From a bacterium (lineage in GTDB: Bacteria; Vulcanimicrobiota; Xenobia; Xenobiales; JADMJV01): DNA of 64,000 bases. The notes beneath the pieces were generated by a model that was not told where the DNA came from, made no database searches, and saw only the letters and a program-made list of their open reading frames with translations. Each line of letters opens with the position of its first letter. The stretch's first letter is position 1. Where the stretch lies: positions 1-64,000 of the forward strand of contig JADMJV010000013.1 of assembly GCA_018780265.1 (NCBI GenBank), in the 5' to 3' direction. Below, piece by piece: positions 26,384 through 35,053 of this stretch. A program made the translations under genes and the position numbers.

Positions 26384-27061
26384 CTAGTAAATTTCGACAA
26401 CGTCGCCCACGGATAGAGCCTGGTAGAGAATTTCCATATCGGAGTTGTCCAGGGCGATGCAGCCCAGCGTCCAATTGGGGTGGTTACCACCTCCGTGAAT
26501 CCCCACTTGCCCACCCAGTCGGGTGCTCTGCGGCGGTTCGCTACGCCAGAACCAGCGCCATCGCGTCAGTTCTAACCAACTGAGACGACCCACCCAACGA
26601 CCTTGCCAGGCCTCTTCGCGATTGGGATAGTCCAGGCCAAGCCAGCGGCCAAAGGGTCCCTCTGGAGCTTTGCTGCAAATGCGACGGAGACCCTCGGGAG
26701 TCTTTCCATCTCCCTCCTGGAGTTTGGTGCCTTGGGCGCTCCGGCTCAGAGCAATCTTCATGGTCATGTTGCGGAATTTCAGCCGACGGCCGGCCTTGTC
26801 AATGCTGACCACCGGTTCAGGCAGCGAAGCATGTGGAAGGGGAATCAAGCCCAGCCATAGGTAGCTGAGCAAGGCCAGGCCTGCTGTTTTCAACACCAGG
26901 CGGGTCCTTCGAGGAACCTTGGAGTTGGAGATCAAGCGCCAATCGTGCAGAACCGCGAAAGGTATCAGGACCAAAATCGCCAGAGCATAATACCACGGAC
27001 AATCGCTCCACTGAGTCCAGAGTTGATCGAGCAAGAGCAAGAAAAGGGTCATCGTGACCAT
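26384..27061 (-). CDS. Membrane-bound L,D-transpeptidase
   Basis: A 225-residue YkuD-fold enzyme that would form 3-3 peptidoglycan cross-links or attach proteins to the wall. Two N-terminal membrane helices (TLFLLLLDQLW; WYYALAILVLIPFAVL) and a third (GLALLSYLWLGLIPL) precede the catalytic domain. That domain has KTPEGLRRICSKAPEGPFG and the active-site signature GIHGGGNHPNWTLGCIALDN, with His and the catalytic Cys in TLGC. The frame continues upstream into the neighbouring gene, but ATG 27061 fits the boundary. It lies 28 bases downstream of the S51-like fusion gene, in the same operon. Confidence 0.82.
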   Translation of the reverse strand: MVTMTLFLLLLDQLWTQWSDCPWYYALAILVLIPFAVLHDWRLISNSKVPRRTRLVLKTAGLALLSYLWLGLIPLPHASLPEPVVSIDKAGRRLKFRNMTMKIALSRSAQGTKLQEGDGKTPEGLRRICSKAPEGPFGRWLGLDYPNREEAWQGRWVGRLSWLELTRWRWFWRSEPPQSTRLGGQVGIHGGGNHPNWTLGCIALDNSDMEILYQALSVGDVVEIY

Positions 27062-27089
27062 TACGCCCAAACTGTCGGGCCGGTTCAGA

Positions 27090-28331
27090 CTATAGCGCCA
27101 TGGCCTCGGGGCGCAGAGCCCAGCGGGTGCCCTGCGGGGTATCCTGGACGTCGACACCGGATTTGAGCAGGCGCTGGCGGATCTGATCGGCGCGCTGAAA
27201 CTCCCGTTCCTCGCGGGCCTGCTCACGCAGGTCCAGCAGGGTTTGCACAAAGGGGGCGATGGGCTGACTGGGGTCTTGCAGGCCGCGCTGGGCGCTATCG
27301 CCGATCTGGGCCAGCAGGTTGCGAAATTGAGCGCGGGCCATCTGCCAGTGATGCACGTCGCTATCGCCGCTCCAGTCCACCAGCACCTGCTCAAAATCGA
27401 GCAAGGCCTGGGCCGCTCCCAGTCCGTCACTGTGGTGCAGCGCATAATCAAAGCGTTCGACCATGGGTTTTACGACCTCGGTGATCAGGCCCTGGGTGGT
27501 GGGGCCTGCCTGGGCTACGGGGGCGGTTGCCGCGGCGGGTTGGTCGGTAGTGCCGGGCTGGCGCAATTCTTGGAGTGAGCCGTGGTAACCGCTCTCAAAA
27601 AAGGTCGAACGCCCCTGCAAGCGCAGCGTAAAGCCGCCTTTGCCGTGGACTTCAAAGGTGTTGAGGGCAAGGTCGAGGATCACGGCGGTGTGCTCGTCCA
27701 CGCCCCAAATCCACAGTCCGTCCTCCAGCTGGCTCTCCAGACGGGCCAGTCGGCGCTCGCCCAGGTAGCAAAAGCGAGTGTCGTGGTTGCCTCCGGTAGT
27801 GTTGTTGTAGTGGGGCAAGACCACGGCCGCAAAGCCCAACGCCGACAGAATCTCGAGTCCGGGCAACCAGTGAGGGTCGGCGCCCACTTTGTAAATCTCA
27901 TAAACGGGCAGACACAGGGCCCCCACGGCGCAGGCGGCGGCGCTGGCAAAGATCACCACCGAGTCCTCCTGGTGCAGTTTGTCGATAAAAATCTGAGGCA
28001 GTTCTGACTTGGACCAGTGCAACTGGGTGTAGCTGGGACTGCCGGGACCGGCAAAAATCAAATTGCTGGAGCGAACCAGTGTGTAGCACAATTGTCGTTC
28101 TACCTCGGGCTGCTCGCTGCTGCGAAAGTGAGCCACATTTAGCTTTTGGTGCAGGCTCTGCTGGTAGAATTCCACCGTCTTGGCACTCAGGATATCGGCG
28201 TTCTCTTGAAAACCGTAGGGGGTGTCCAGCCAACAGCAGTGCGGGTTGGGCAGCGAGGCCAGCAGTTGACGATGTACGCCCACCAGGCTCGGGGCCGTTT
28301 CCCCCGAGCCCATCAGGACCAGCTTGCTCAT
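27090..28331 (-). CDS. S51-like peptidase domain fused to CysRS-type C-terminal domain
   Basis: A 413-residue fusion. Residues 1-245 match the peptidase S51/type 1 glutamine amidotransferase-like fold (LVLMGSGETAPSLVGVH, NLIFAGPGSPSYT, VVIFASAAACAVGAL with a candidate Ser nucleophile, VVLPHYNN, WGVDEHTAVIL). Residues about 285-413 are the helical DALR-like tail of cysteinyl-tRNA synthetase (MVERFDYALHHSDGLGAAQA), ending with REFQRADQIRQRLLKSGVDV and DTPQGTRWALR. No synthetase catalytic domain is present. It overlaps the MFS gene start by ATGA (28328-28331). The role is unknown; a link to cysteine or tRNA-Cys is possible but unproven. Confidence 0.78.
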   Translation of the reverse strand: MSKLVLMGSGETAPSLVGVHRQLLASLPNPHCCWLDTPYGFQENADILSAKTVEFYQQSLHQKLNVAHFRSSEQPEVERQLCYTLVRSSNLIFAGPGSPSYTQLHWSKSELPQIFIDKLHQEDSVVIFASAAACAVGALCLPVYEIYKVGADPHWLPGLEILSALGFAAVVLPHYNNTTGGNHDTRFCYLGERRLARLESQLEDGLWIWGVDEHTAVILDLALNTFEVHGKGGFTLRLQGRSTFFESGYHGSLQELRQPGTTDQPAAATAPVAQAGPTTQGLITEVVKPMVERFDYALHHSDGLGAAQALLDFEQVLVDWSGDSDVHHWQMARAQFRNLLAQIGDSAQRGLQDPSQPIAPFVQTLLDLREQAREEREFQRADQIRQRLLKSGVDVQDTPQGTRWALRPEAMAL

Positions 28332-29659
28332 CTTGGCAGGGGAACCCTGGTTGTGAGGCGCAGGCTGCGGCGTTTGGCCCGGTAAGCCACCCGTGCCTTA
28401 CTTCCCAAGCACTCCGGTAGTTGACGGTGGCGCTGGCGCGGCACTGGTTTGGGCCGAGAGACGGTGGCCGGGCTCAGCAGTCGGAGAGCGGCCAGGCGGG
28501 CCAGTCCGGCCACCGCGAAGAGCAGGCCATAGTTGGGGACAAACCAGAGCAAGGTGGCGCCCAGGCTGGAGCCGAGCATGCCCGCCATGGTGTTAAAGAT
28601 GGCAAAGCGGGTCAGCACGCTGGTGCGCTCGCTGGCCGGAATAGCCTCCAGGTAAACCAGCGTGTTGGCCAGTTCAAAGGCGGCCAGGCAGGCACCGGTG
28701 GCCGCCTGCAAGGCCAGGCACACCAACAGGTGAGAACCGGGCAGCAGCCACAGCATCGAAATGACTGCCAGACCCAGGCCGCTGCCGCGGTAGAGGCGAT
28801 GCGGTCCCAATTTGTGGGCTATGCGGCCCAGGCGGGGCAACACCAGCACCTTGCTTAGAATCACGGCCGACATGCAAAGCATGGCGGCGCCGTAGCCCAG
28901 CAACTTCTGCTGGACCAAAAAGGCATACAGGAAGGGGGCGCCCAGTTGCATAGAAAGCTGAGCGCCCAGCACGTAGAGCAGAGGCTTGGCCTTGGGGTTG
29001 TCGCGGATTTTCTCAAACGACTGGCGGAAGCCCAGCACTCGATAGTTGGTGGGCAGGGGCAGCGGTTCGCTCTGGCGGGCCATGCAGTAAGCCCCCACCA
29101 GACGAGAACAGCCGGCCAGGGCAAAAAGCCCGCAAAAAATGGTGGAAAGGCTGAGGCTGGCCCGGTCGCCCTGACTCAGCACCCAGCTGGCGCCCATCAT
29201 CGTGGCCCATTGGATAAAGGCGCACAAGGCGTTGCGTCGCGAGAAATAGCTGGCCCGCAAACTGACCGGCACGACACTGTCCATCCAGGTGTTCCAGGCC
29301 GGCCCCACCGACCAACCGGCCGCCCAATACAGGCTGACCAGGGCAAAGGTGGCCCACAGGGGCAGGGCCTGCAGCGCAGCACCCAGGGCCAGCACCAACA
29401 GGCACAGCCCCTGCATCATCACCATCACGACCGACCAGAGGCGCACGGAACCTACCCAGCGCAGCGCTGAGGGGGCCAGATTTTGCAAAACTGCGCCCAA
29501 AAACATGGGCACCGTGCTGATTTGACCGCTGGCCAGCGCCGATTGGCTGGCGGCCAGCACAAAAGCCGGCATGGTCTCTTGGGCAGCCCCCTGCATTACG
29601 CAGCAGGTGCCCCCTTCGCGGGTGATCCAGCGTAAGTCTTGACGCAGGCGGTTGGACAT
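28328..29659 (-). CDS. MFS transporter
   Basis: A 443-residue major facilitator with about 12 hydrophobic helices (for example VVMVMMQGLCLLVLALGAAL, GLGLAVISMLWLLPG, ATGACLAAFELANTLVYLEA) and a central loop after helix 6. The cytosolic N-terminus SNRLRQDLRWITREGG is typical of a small subgroup of MFS proteins. The C-terminus is long and basic. ATG 29659 is preferred over the upstream start at 29728; a TATTAT box lies just before it, consistent with a leaderless message. It overlaps the next gene by ATGA. Substrate is unknown. Confidence 0.75.
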   Translation of the reverse strand: MSNRLRQDLRWITREGGTCCVMQGAAQETMPAFVLAASQSALASGQISTVPMFLGAVLQNLAPSALRWVGSVRLWSVVMVMMQGLCLLVLALGAALQALPLWATFALVSLYWAAGWSVGPAWNTWMDSVVPVSLRASYFSRRNALCAFIQWATMMGASWVLSQGDRASLSLSTIFCGLFALAGCSRLVGAYCMARQSEPLPLPTNYRVLGFRQSFEKIRDNPKAKPLLYVLGAQLSMQLGAPFLYAFLVQQKLLGYGAAMLCMSAVILSKVLVLPRLGRIAHKLGPHRLYRGSGLGLAVISMLWLLPGSHLLVCLALQAATGACLAAFELANTLVYLEAIPASERTSVLTRFAIFNTMAGMLGSSLGATLLWFVPNYGLLFAVAGLARLAALRLLSPATVSRPKPVPRQRHRQLPECLGSKARVAYRAKRRSLRLTTRVPLPR

Positions 29660-29701
29660 CGAGCCGAATAATACCCGTGAAAAACCGGGCTTAACCATCT
29701 C

Positions 29702-29730
29702 TTGACAGCGATCTTCAGCTGAGTTCACAG
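29702..29730 (+). promoter_or_regulatory. Possible promoter of the GINT1-N-like/ino1 operon
   Basis: A perfect TTGACA (29702-29707) with a 17-base spacer to the weak -10 TCACAG (29725-29730). The ATG follows at 29740. The poor -10 keeps confidence low. It would drive the inositol operon and lies in the divergent spacer shared with the MFS gene. Confidence 0.35.
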
Positions 29731-29739
29731 TGACAGCAT

Positions 29740-30528
29740 ATGCAAGATCGCTGGGCCATAGGTTACCGTCGTGGATCCTTTTCGCCGGATTGTCAGGATA
29801 TCAGTTGGATTCACCCTCCCCCAGGGCGCATTTATGCTGACCCCTTTTTGACCATGCATGAGGGGCAACCGTGGGTCTTTTTTGAAGATTACGACGGCCA
29901 GCGCGGTCATATTTCGGCCAGTCCGCTTCAGGATTTTCAAGCCCGGCCGGCGCTGCGCTGCGACTGGCATCTTTCTTATCCTTTTTTGATCGAATGGGAG
30001 GATCAAGTTTTCTGTATCCCCGAGCAACACCAGGCCAATCAGGTGGCTCTCTATCGCTGTCTGACCTTTCCTGATCAGTGGAAAATCGAGGCAGTTTTGC
30101 TGGATGGGTTTGCCGGAGTCGATCCTACGGTAATTTGGTCTGACGGAAAATGGTGGATGTGGGTCGGCGACCAGCCTAGACGAGCTCGAGACAACACGTT
30201 TCTCTTCTATGCGCCGACTTTGACGGGTCCGTGGCGACAACATCGCCTCAGCCCCGCCATCACCCGAGTCGATCTGGCTCGTCCCGCAGGCCTGCCCTGG
30301 CAGGTTGAGGGACGCTGGATGCGGCCGGCGCAAAATCGCACAAAAACCTACGGGGGTGGCCTGGTGGTTTACGCGTTAGAGCGCTGGGACGAGAATCAAT
30401 ATCAAGAAACGGAATGGACGCGTTGGGACCCAAATCCCGCCTGGCCCTATCCCGACGGCCTGCACCACCTGTGCAGCCGAGATGGGTGGACGGTGTGGGA
30501 CGCCAAACGCTTTGTGGAGGAACTGTAA
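29740..30528 (+). CDS. GINT1 N-terminal-like five-bladed propeller protein
   Basis: A 262-residue protein similar to the N-terminal domain of glucosamine inositolphosphorylceramide transferase 1, a GH43-like beta-propeller. Repeating blade motifs are visible: IYADPFLTMHEGQPWVFFED, YPFLIEWEDQVFCIPEQH, VDPTVIWSDGKWWMWVGD and the end motif YPDGLHHLCSRDGWTVWDAK. Bacterial members usually sit in surface-glycan loci, and their activity is not established. The stop overlaps the ino1 start (TAATG), so the two are co-translated. This is a strong contextual hint that it acts in inositol or glycan metabolism. Confidence 0.7.
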   Translation: MQDRWAIGYRRGSFSPDCQDISWIHPPPGRIYADPFLTMHEGQPWVFFEDYDGQRGHISASPLQDFQARPALRCDWHLSYPFLIEWEDQVFCIPEQHQANQVALYRCLTFPDQWKIEAVLLDGFAGVDPTVIWSDGKWWMWVGDQPRRARDNTFLFYAPTLTGPWRQHRLSPAITRVDLARPAGLPWQVEGRWMRPAQNRTKTYGGGLVVYALERWDENQYQETEWTRWDPNPAWPYPDGLHHLCSRDGWTVWDAKRFVEEL

Positions 30529-31619
30529 TGTCGGATATTCGCCTGGCCATTGTCGGAGTTGGCAACTGCGCAAGTTCATTAGTGCAGGGACTGGACTACT
30601 ATAAGAACGGTGACCGCAGTGGGCTGATTCAGCAAGATATCGGTGGTTATCAGGTAGGCGATATTCGCGTTGTGGCTGCTTTCGATGTCGACGAGCGCAA
30701 AGTGGGCAAGCCGCTGGGCACAGCCTTGAAGTCGGCCCCCAACTGCACGCCCTGGTTTACTCGCGATTTGACCGGTGAAGGCGTAGTCGTGCAGATGGGC
30801 CCCATTTATGATGGTGTGGCTCCCCACATGGCCGAGTATGACGCCGACGTATCTTTCCGGCCTTCCCGCCAGGAGCCGGTGGATGTGGTTAAGGTGCTGC
30901 GCGAAAGTGGTGCCAACGTTTTGATCAATTATTTGCCGGTGGGTTCCGATCAGGCTGCCAAGTATTATGCCGGAGCCGCCCTCGAAGCTGGCGTGGCCAT
31001 GGTCAATTGCATGCCCGTCTTCATCTCCTCTGACCCGGAATGGGCCGAGCGTTTTCGCTCCAAGGGGCTGCCCATCGTGGGTGACGATATCAAGTCCCAG
31101 CTGGGTGCGACCATTGTGCACCGCACCCTGGCCCAACTCTTCGCCGACCGTGGCATCACCGTCAAGCGCAGCTACCAGTTGAACACCGGTGGCAACACCG
31201 ACTTTTTGAACATGCTCAGGCAGGAACGTCTTAAGTCCAAGCGCATTTCAAAGACCGAGGCGGTCTCTTCGGCCTTGCCCGACAACAAGTCGCAACTGCA
31301 CATCGGTCCGTCCGACTACGTGCCCTGGCTGCAGGACAACAAGTGCTGCTTCTTGCGCATCGAAGGCGAAGGCTTTGCCGGTCAGCCCATCGAGCTCGAA
31401 CTTCGCCTCTCGGTGATGGATTCGCCCAACAGCGCCGGTTGCGCGATGGACGCCATTCGCTACTGCGCGGCCGCCCGCGACCGCGGACTGGGTGGACCGC
31501 TCGAAGCGCCGTCGGCCTTCTTTATGAAGCGTCCGCCCGTGCAACTCACGCTGGAGGCTGCTCAGGCCGGTATGGAAACGCTGCTCCATCTGCCTGTGCT
31601 CAGCCCCGCCAAGGCTTAA
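30528..31619 (+). CDS. ino1: Inositol-3-phosphate synthase
   Basis: A 363-residue NAD-dependent enzyme that converts glucose 6-phosphate to 1L-myo-inositol 1-phosphate (also called D-myo-inositol 3-phosphate). Signatures: IVGVGNCASSLVQGLDYY (Rossmann motif), NVLINYLPVGSDQAAKYYA, VNCMPVFISSDPEW, PIVGDDIKSQLGATIVHR, SYQLNTGGNTDFLNML and HIGPSDYVPWLQDNK. The length matches the short actinobacterial/archaeal class. It has the Shine-Dalgarno GGAGGA inside the previous gene. Inositol monophosphatase, MshA-like and MshD-like genes follow within 6 kb. Confidence 0.95.
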   Translation: MSDIRLAIVGVGNCASSLVQGLDYYKNGDRSGLIQQDIGGYQVGDIRVVAAFDVDERKVGKPLGTALKSAPNCTPWFTRDLTGEGVVVQMGPIYDGVAPHMAEYDADVSFRPSRQEPVDVVKVLRESGANVLINYLPVGSDQAAKYYAGAALEAGVAMVNCMPVFISSDPEWAERFRSKGLPIVGDDIKSQLGATIVHRTLAQLFADRGITVKRSYQLNTGGNTDFLNMLRQERLKSKRISKTEAVSSALPDNKSQLHIGPSDYVPWLQDNKCCFLRIEGEGFAGQPIELELRLSVMDSPNSAGCAMDAIRYCAAARDRGLGGPLEAPSAFFMKRPPVQLTLEAAQAGMETLLHLPVLSPAKA

Positions 31620-32269
31620 GGACACAAGGGACAGGGCCGGGCGTGCCAGGGGGCCGCTCCGGCCTTGCCCACTATCGGCTGGCCTTTCAACTTGACGGAG
31701 TGAACCTGCAGTAAAGCCTGGATGGACTCATTTCCGCTGCTGTCTGGATAGGCACTCTGGGCCTCGGTAATGTTGCCGGCACCAAACTGGGCGCACGATT
31801 TGAGGTCCTGGGCCAGTTCGTATTCTTGGTCCCAAGGGTAGAAAAGCTCCTTGGCTCTGTCCGCGTCCTTGCAGGCTTTGTCCCACTGCTTTTGGGCCAC
31901 GTAAAGACGTCCTCGCTCCAGACACAGACGGCCCAAACGTTGGCCATACATGACGGCGGCAAATTCGCCATCGGCTTTGAGACCGCGGTCAAAAAGTTCT
32001 TGGGCCTTGGCCGCATCACCGCGGCGAAGATAGACCATTCCCAGATAGCGTAAGGCCATAAGCTCTCCAGGTTCGCGGCTTAAAACCTGATTGCAGGTCA
32101 ACAGGCAGCGGTCCAGATCTCCTTTCGCCCAGTCTCGTTCCAGTTGTCGGCAGGTTTCGGCGTAGCTGGGGTCCTCGGCGGGGGGCTGTTGGGGCCTATA
32201 CAGGTAAGCCAGTCCAGAGACCAGCGCCAGCAAGAAGAGCAATTCAAAAAGATGGCGAGAGCTGCGCAT
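31616..32269 (-). CDS. Membrane-anchored TPR protein
   Basis: A 217-residue protein with an N-terminal membrane anchor (LFELLFLLALVSGLAYLY). TPR-like helices follow (CRQLERDWAKGDLDRCLLTC, ELMALRYLGMVYLRRGDAAK, AQELFDRGLKADGEFAAVMY, WDKACKDADRAKELF). ATG 32269 is preferred because it starts directly before the anchor. It is convergent with ino1, and the two stop codons overlap in a TTAA. It is divergent from tyrA. Probably a scaffold at the membrane. Confidence 0.7.
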   Translation of the reverse strand: MRSSRHLFELLFLLALVSGLAYLYRPQQPPAEDPSYAETCRQLERDWAKGDLDRCLLTCNQVLSREPGELMALRYLGMVYLRRGDAAKAQELFDRGLKADGEFAAVMYGQRLGRLCLERGRLYVAQKQWDKACKDADRAKELFYPWDQEYELAQDLKSCAQFGAGNITEAQSAYPDSSGNESIQALLQVHSVKLKGQPIVGKAGAAPWHARPCPLCP

Positions 32270-32344
32270 AGTTACAGGGTAACCGAAGAGAGCTGAATCG
32301 GCAATGGAGGCTTTGCCGACCTGCACAGCAAAATCCCGAGCACC

Positions 32345-33430
32345 ATGAGCGACCCGCAGCAGGATCTGGATACCTTACGCCAGCGCGTGGCCCAACTGGA
32401 CCGCGAAATTTTGGAGAAAATCGCCGAACGCCTGCGCACCAGTCGCAGTATCGGTGAGGCCAAGCGGCGAGCCCAATTGCCCATTCGCGATTTCCGCGTG
32501 GAGGCCAGCGTAATGCAACGGGCCCGCACGGCCGCCCGCGAGTTGGGTTTTGACCCTGCCCTGGCCGAATCGGTGCTGGAATCGCTGATCGAAGCCGCCG
32601 TGCGCACTCAGGTTGAGAGCCAGCCCATAACTCAGCAGGGGGGTCATCAGCACATCTTGATTGTGGGCGGGGCCGGACGCATGGGGCGCTGGCTGCGCCA
32701 GTTTTTAGAGGGGCAGGGGCATACCGTTGAGACCTGTGACCCGGTGGACGGAGACTTTGCCAGCCTGGCTCAGGCCCAACAGCGTAACTGGGATACGGTG
32801 GTTCTTTCGACCCCGCTGGCTCTGCTGCCAGAGACGCTGCACGAGGCGCTGGAGCTGCCCGGCAAGCCCTTGGTTTTTGATATCGGCTCCCTCAAAAGCC
32901 ATCTGGTCCAGCCCTTGAGACAGGCTGCTCAGGCCGGTCATCGGGTAGCCAGCCTTCACCCAATGTTTGCCCCTGGCACGGTGGTTCTGACGGGGCGCAC
33001 TGTTTTGGTGTGTGACGCGGGCCAGGCGGATGCCACCGAGCAGGCTTGCCGACTTTTCCGCGATACCGCCGTCAGCCTGTGCCCCATCCCCCTTGAGCAG
33101 CACGATCAGGTCATGGGCGGCCTGTTGGGTTTGAGTCACACCGTCAATCTGCTCTTTGGCCAGGCTCTGCAACGACTGGGGCTCAGCTTTGAAAAGCTGG
33201 GCCCCATCGCCAGCACCACCTTTGCCAAGCAGGCCAGGACGGCGGCTGAAGTGGCCGCCGAAAACCCCGAACTCTACCACCAGATCCAGCACTTCAATCA
33301 GTGCACCCCTCAGGTCTACCAGGCCCTGGAGGAAGGTCTGGTGGCCATGCGTCAGGCCGCCCTGGACCCTGACGCGGAGACGTTCCTGAGCCTGATGGGG
33401 GAGTGCCGCCGCTACTTCTTTCCGGGTTAG
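32345..33430 (+). CDS. tyrA: Chorismate mutase / prephenate dehydrogenase
   Basis: A 361-residue bifunctional enzyme of tyrosine biosynthesis. Residues 1-90 form an AroQ chorismate mutase (DLDTLRQRVAQLDREILEKI, SIGEAKRRAQLPIRDFRVEA). From about residue 105 comes an NAD-binding prephenate dehydrogenase (ILIVGGAGRMGRWLRQFL, VFDIGSLKSHL, VASLHPMFAPG, GLLGLSHTVNLLFGQAL). The order and length match E. coli TyrA. It is monocistronic here, divergent from the TPR gene and convergent with the inositol phosphatase. Confidence 0.93.
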   Translation: MSDPQQDLDTLRQRVAQLDREILEKIAERLRTSRSIGEAKRRAQLPIRDFRVEASVMQRARTAARELGFDPALAESVLESLIEAAVRTQVESQPITQQGGHQHILIVGGAGRMGRWLRQFLEGQGHTVETCDPVDGDFASLAQAQQRNWDTVVLSTPLALLPETLHEALELPGKPLVFDIGSLKSHLVQPLRQAAQAGHRVASLHPMFAPGTVVLTGRTVLVCDAGQADATEQACRLFRDTAVSLCPIPLEQHDQVMGGLLGLSHTVNLLFGQALQRLGLSFEKLGPIASTTFAKQARTAAEVAAENPELYHQIQHFNQCTPQVYQALEEGLVAMRQAALDPDAETFLSLMGECRRYFFPG

Positions 33431-33448
33431 AGGCCCGGCCGCTTGCCG

Positions 33449-34204
33449 TTAACAAACGGGGAGTTGCGGGGCCAGCACCTCGGCCAGACGGGGATTGGCC
33501 GCCAGGTAGTTGGCCGAGCGCAGATCCGCCTGTCGACCACGCAGGTCCCAAACCACGCCCTCGGCCTCTCGCACCAAAAGCATCCCGGCGGCCACGTCCC
33601 AGGGCTTGAGGTCGACCTCCCAAAAGGCATCCAGACGTCCGCAAGCCACATAGGCCAGGTCGAGAGATGCACAGCCACTGACACGCAGGCCATGGGATTG
33701 GGCTTGCAGGGCCTGACAAGACTGCCACTGGCTGGTCGGCTCGGGGGCAAATCCGGTGGCCAGCAGGGCCTGGGCGACACGTTCACAGGCGCTGACCTGC
33801 AGGCGGCGCGAACCGCACCAGGCTCCCTCGCCCCGTTGGGCCCAAAAAGTCTCTTTGAGGTAAGGATCATGGACCACAGCCAGATGGGCCACGCCCTCGC
33901 GGTAAAGCGCCAGTGAAATGGCCGAACGGGGCCAACCGTGAATAAAATTGGTGGTCCCGTCGAGAGGGTCGAGCCACCAGGTCCACTCCGACTCGCTGCC
34001 GCCCTCCTCTTCTCCCATTAATTGGCTGCCCGGCACCAAGTCGGTAAGGTAGCCACGAAAATTGCGCTCTATCTGCACATCCACGTCAGTAACCAGACCG
34101 GCGCCCGCCTTTTCTCGGACTTCGAAGGAGCGTGTCTCGAGCAACAGGTGTCCCTGCTGGCTTACAAAACCGAAGAGATCGGTTACATGGAGCGGCGCAG
34201 GCAA
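33449..34204 (-). CDS. Inositol monophosphatase family protein
   Basis: A 251-residue Mg-dependent phosphatase. Metal-site motifs are complete: MGEEEGG (about 64-70), WWLDPLDGTTNFIHGWP, and WEVDLKPWDVAAGMLLV near the C-terminus. It could remove phosphate from inositol phosphate, or from GlcNAc-inositol phosphate if a mycothiol-type route is present (the MshA2 step). Its start lies inside the 3' end of the MshD-like gene (overlap 34183-34204), so the two are co-transcribed. This linkage supports a role beyond general SuhB function. Confidence 0.88.
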   Translation of the reverse strand: MPAPLHVTDLFGFVSQQGHLLLETRSFEVREKAGAGLVTDVDVQIERNFRGYLTDLVPGSQLMGEEEGGSESEWTWWLDPLDGTTNFIHGWPRSAISLALYREGVAHLAVVHDPYLKETFWAQRGEGAWCGSRRLQVSACERVAQALLATGFAPEPTSQWQSCQALQAQSHGLRVSGCASLDLAYVACGRLDAFWEVDLKPWDVAAGMLLVREAEGVVWDLRGRQADLRSANYLAANPRLAEVLAPQLPVC

Positions 34205-35037
34205 CGGTCTCTCCCAACCTCGGCGAAGCCGAGCTTATGATAAAGTCCCAGCGCCTCGGGGCGAGTGTCATCGCAATATCCCCAGGCCGCTTCTTTGCAG
34301 CGGGAGAGGGCAAACTGGAGCAGTCGTCGTCCCATGCCGCAGCCACGACATTGGGGGTCCAGGGCAAACATGAAAATCTCGTCCCTTTTGAGCCACGCAT
34401 AACCACGCAACTGACCGTCATGGTGGAGCAGCCAAAAATTTTGTGCCGGCGTATCCGGTTGCTGCAATTGGCTCAACAGGCGGTGTTCACTCCAGGCGCG
34501 CGCCGGATCGCTCTGCAAACCGGTATGTAGTGCGTGCCAGGCCGGTAAATCCTCCTTGCGAAAGGAGCGCACCTGCCAACCGCCTGGCCATTCGGGCGCC
34601 GGCGGAGGGGGTCCTTGGCGACGCAGGGAGTATAGGACCCGATGAGTTTTAAAGTGAGCTCTCTCCAGCCAGACAACTACCCGCGGGCGATCCCCATAGG
34701 CCCACACCTCCAGGCAGCCTTGGGCCTGCTGCAAGGAGGCCTGCAACAGCCATTGCCCCCAACCCTGACCGCGACACTGGGGATGCACCAGCAACTCGAG
34801 TTGATTGGGGCCCATCTGCACATAGGCCCGGCCCTCCTGATCCAGCCAGGCCCGAGCCAGTCCGCCCTGAACGGCCTGAATCAAGCCGTCATCCAGGTTG
34901 CGGCACTGATCTACCTGATAGCATTGCTCCGATAAAGTGCGAATCGCGGAGAGATTGGGCCGGTCTTGCCAGGAGAAAGTCTCCTCGAAAGGAACCCGCC
35001 CTGGCGTGTGGCGCTGGTACGAGAAACTGGGGGACAT
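34183..35037 (-). CDS. Tandem GNAT acetyltransferase, MshD (mycothiol synthase)-like
   Basis: A 284-residue protein with two GNAT domains. Domain 1: LELLVHPQCRGQGWGQWLLQ then CLEVWAYGDRPRV and HRVLYSLRR, matching the WAHG...MRR pattern of MshD. Domain 2: GYAWLKRDEIFMFALDPQ, CRGCGMGRRLLQFAL and LGLYHKLGFAEVGRD, with a complete acetyl-CoA loop. MshD acetylates the cysteine of Cys-GlcN-Ins in the last step of mycothiol synthesis. ATG 35037 has GGAGGG upstream. It is followed by the inositol monophosphatase and is divergent from the FemAB-like/MshA-like pair. Homology to MshD is judged by eye; other tandem GNATs are possible. Confidence 0.7.
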   Translation of the reverse strand: MSPSFSYQRHTPGRVPFEETFSWQDRPNLSAIRTLSEQCYQVDQCRNLDDGLIQAVQGGLARAWLDQEGRAYVQMGPNQLELLVHPQCRGQGWGQWLLQASLQQAQGCLEVWAYGDRPRVVVWLERAHFKTHRVLYSLRRQGPPPPAPEWPGGWQVRSFRKEDLPAWHALHTGLQSDPARAWSEHRLLSQLQQPDTPAQNFWLLHHDGQLRGYAWLKRDEIFMFALDPQCRGCGMGRRLLQFALSRCKEAAWGYCDDTRPEALGLYHKLGFAEVGRDRCLRRSM

Positions 35038-35053
35038 CGATCCCTCCCTCTGG

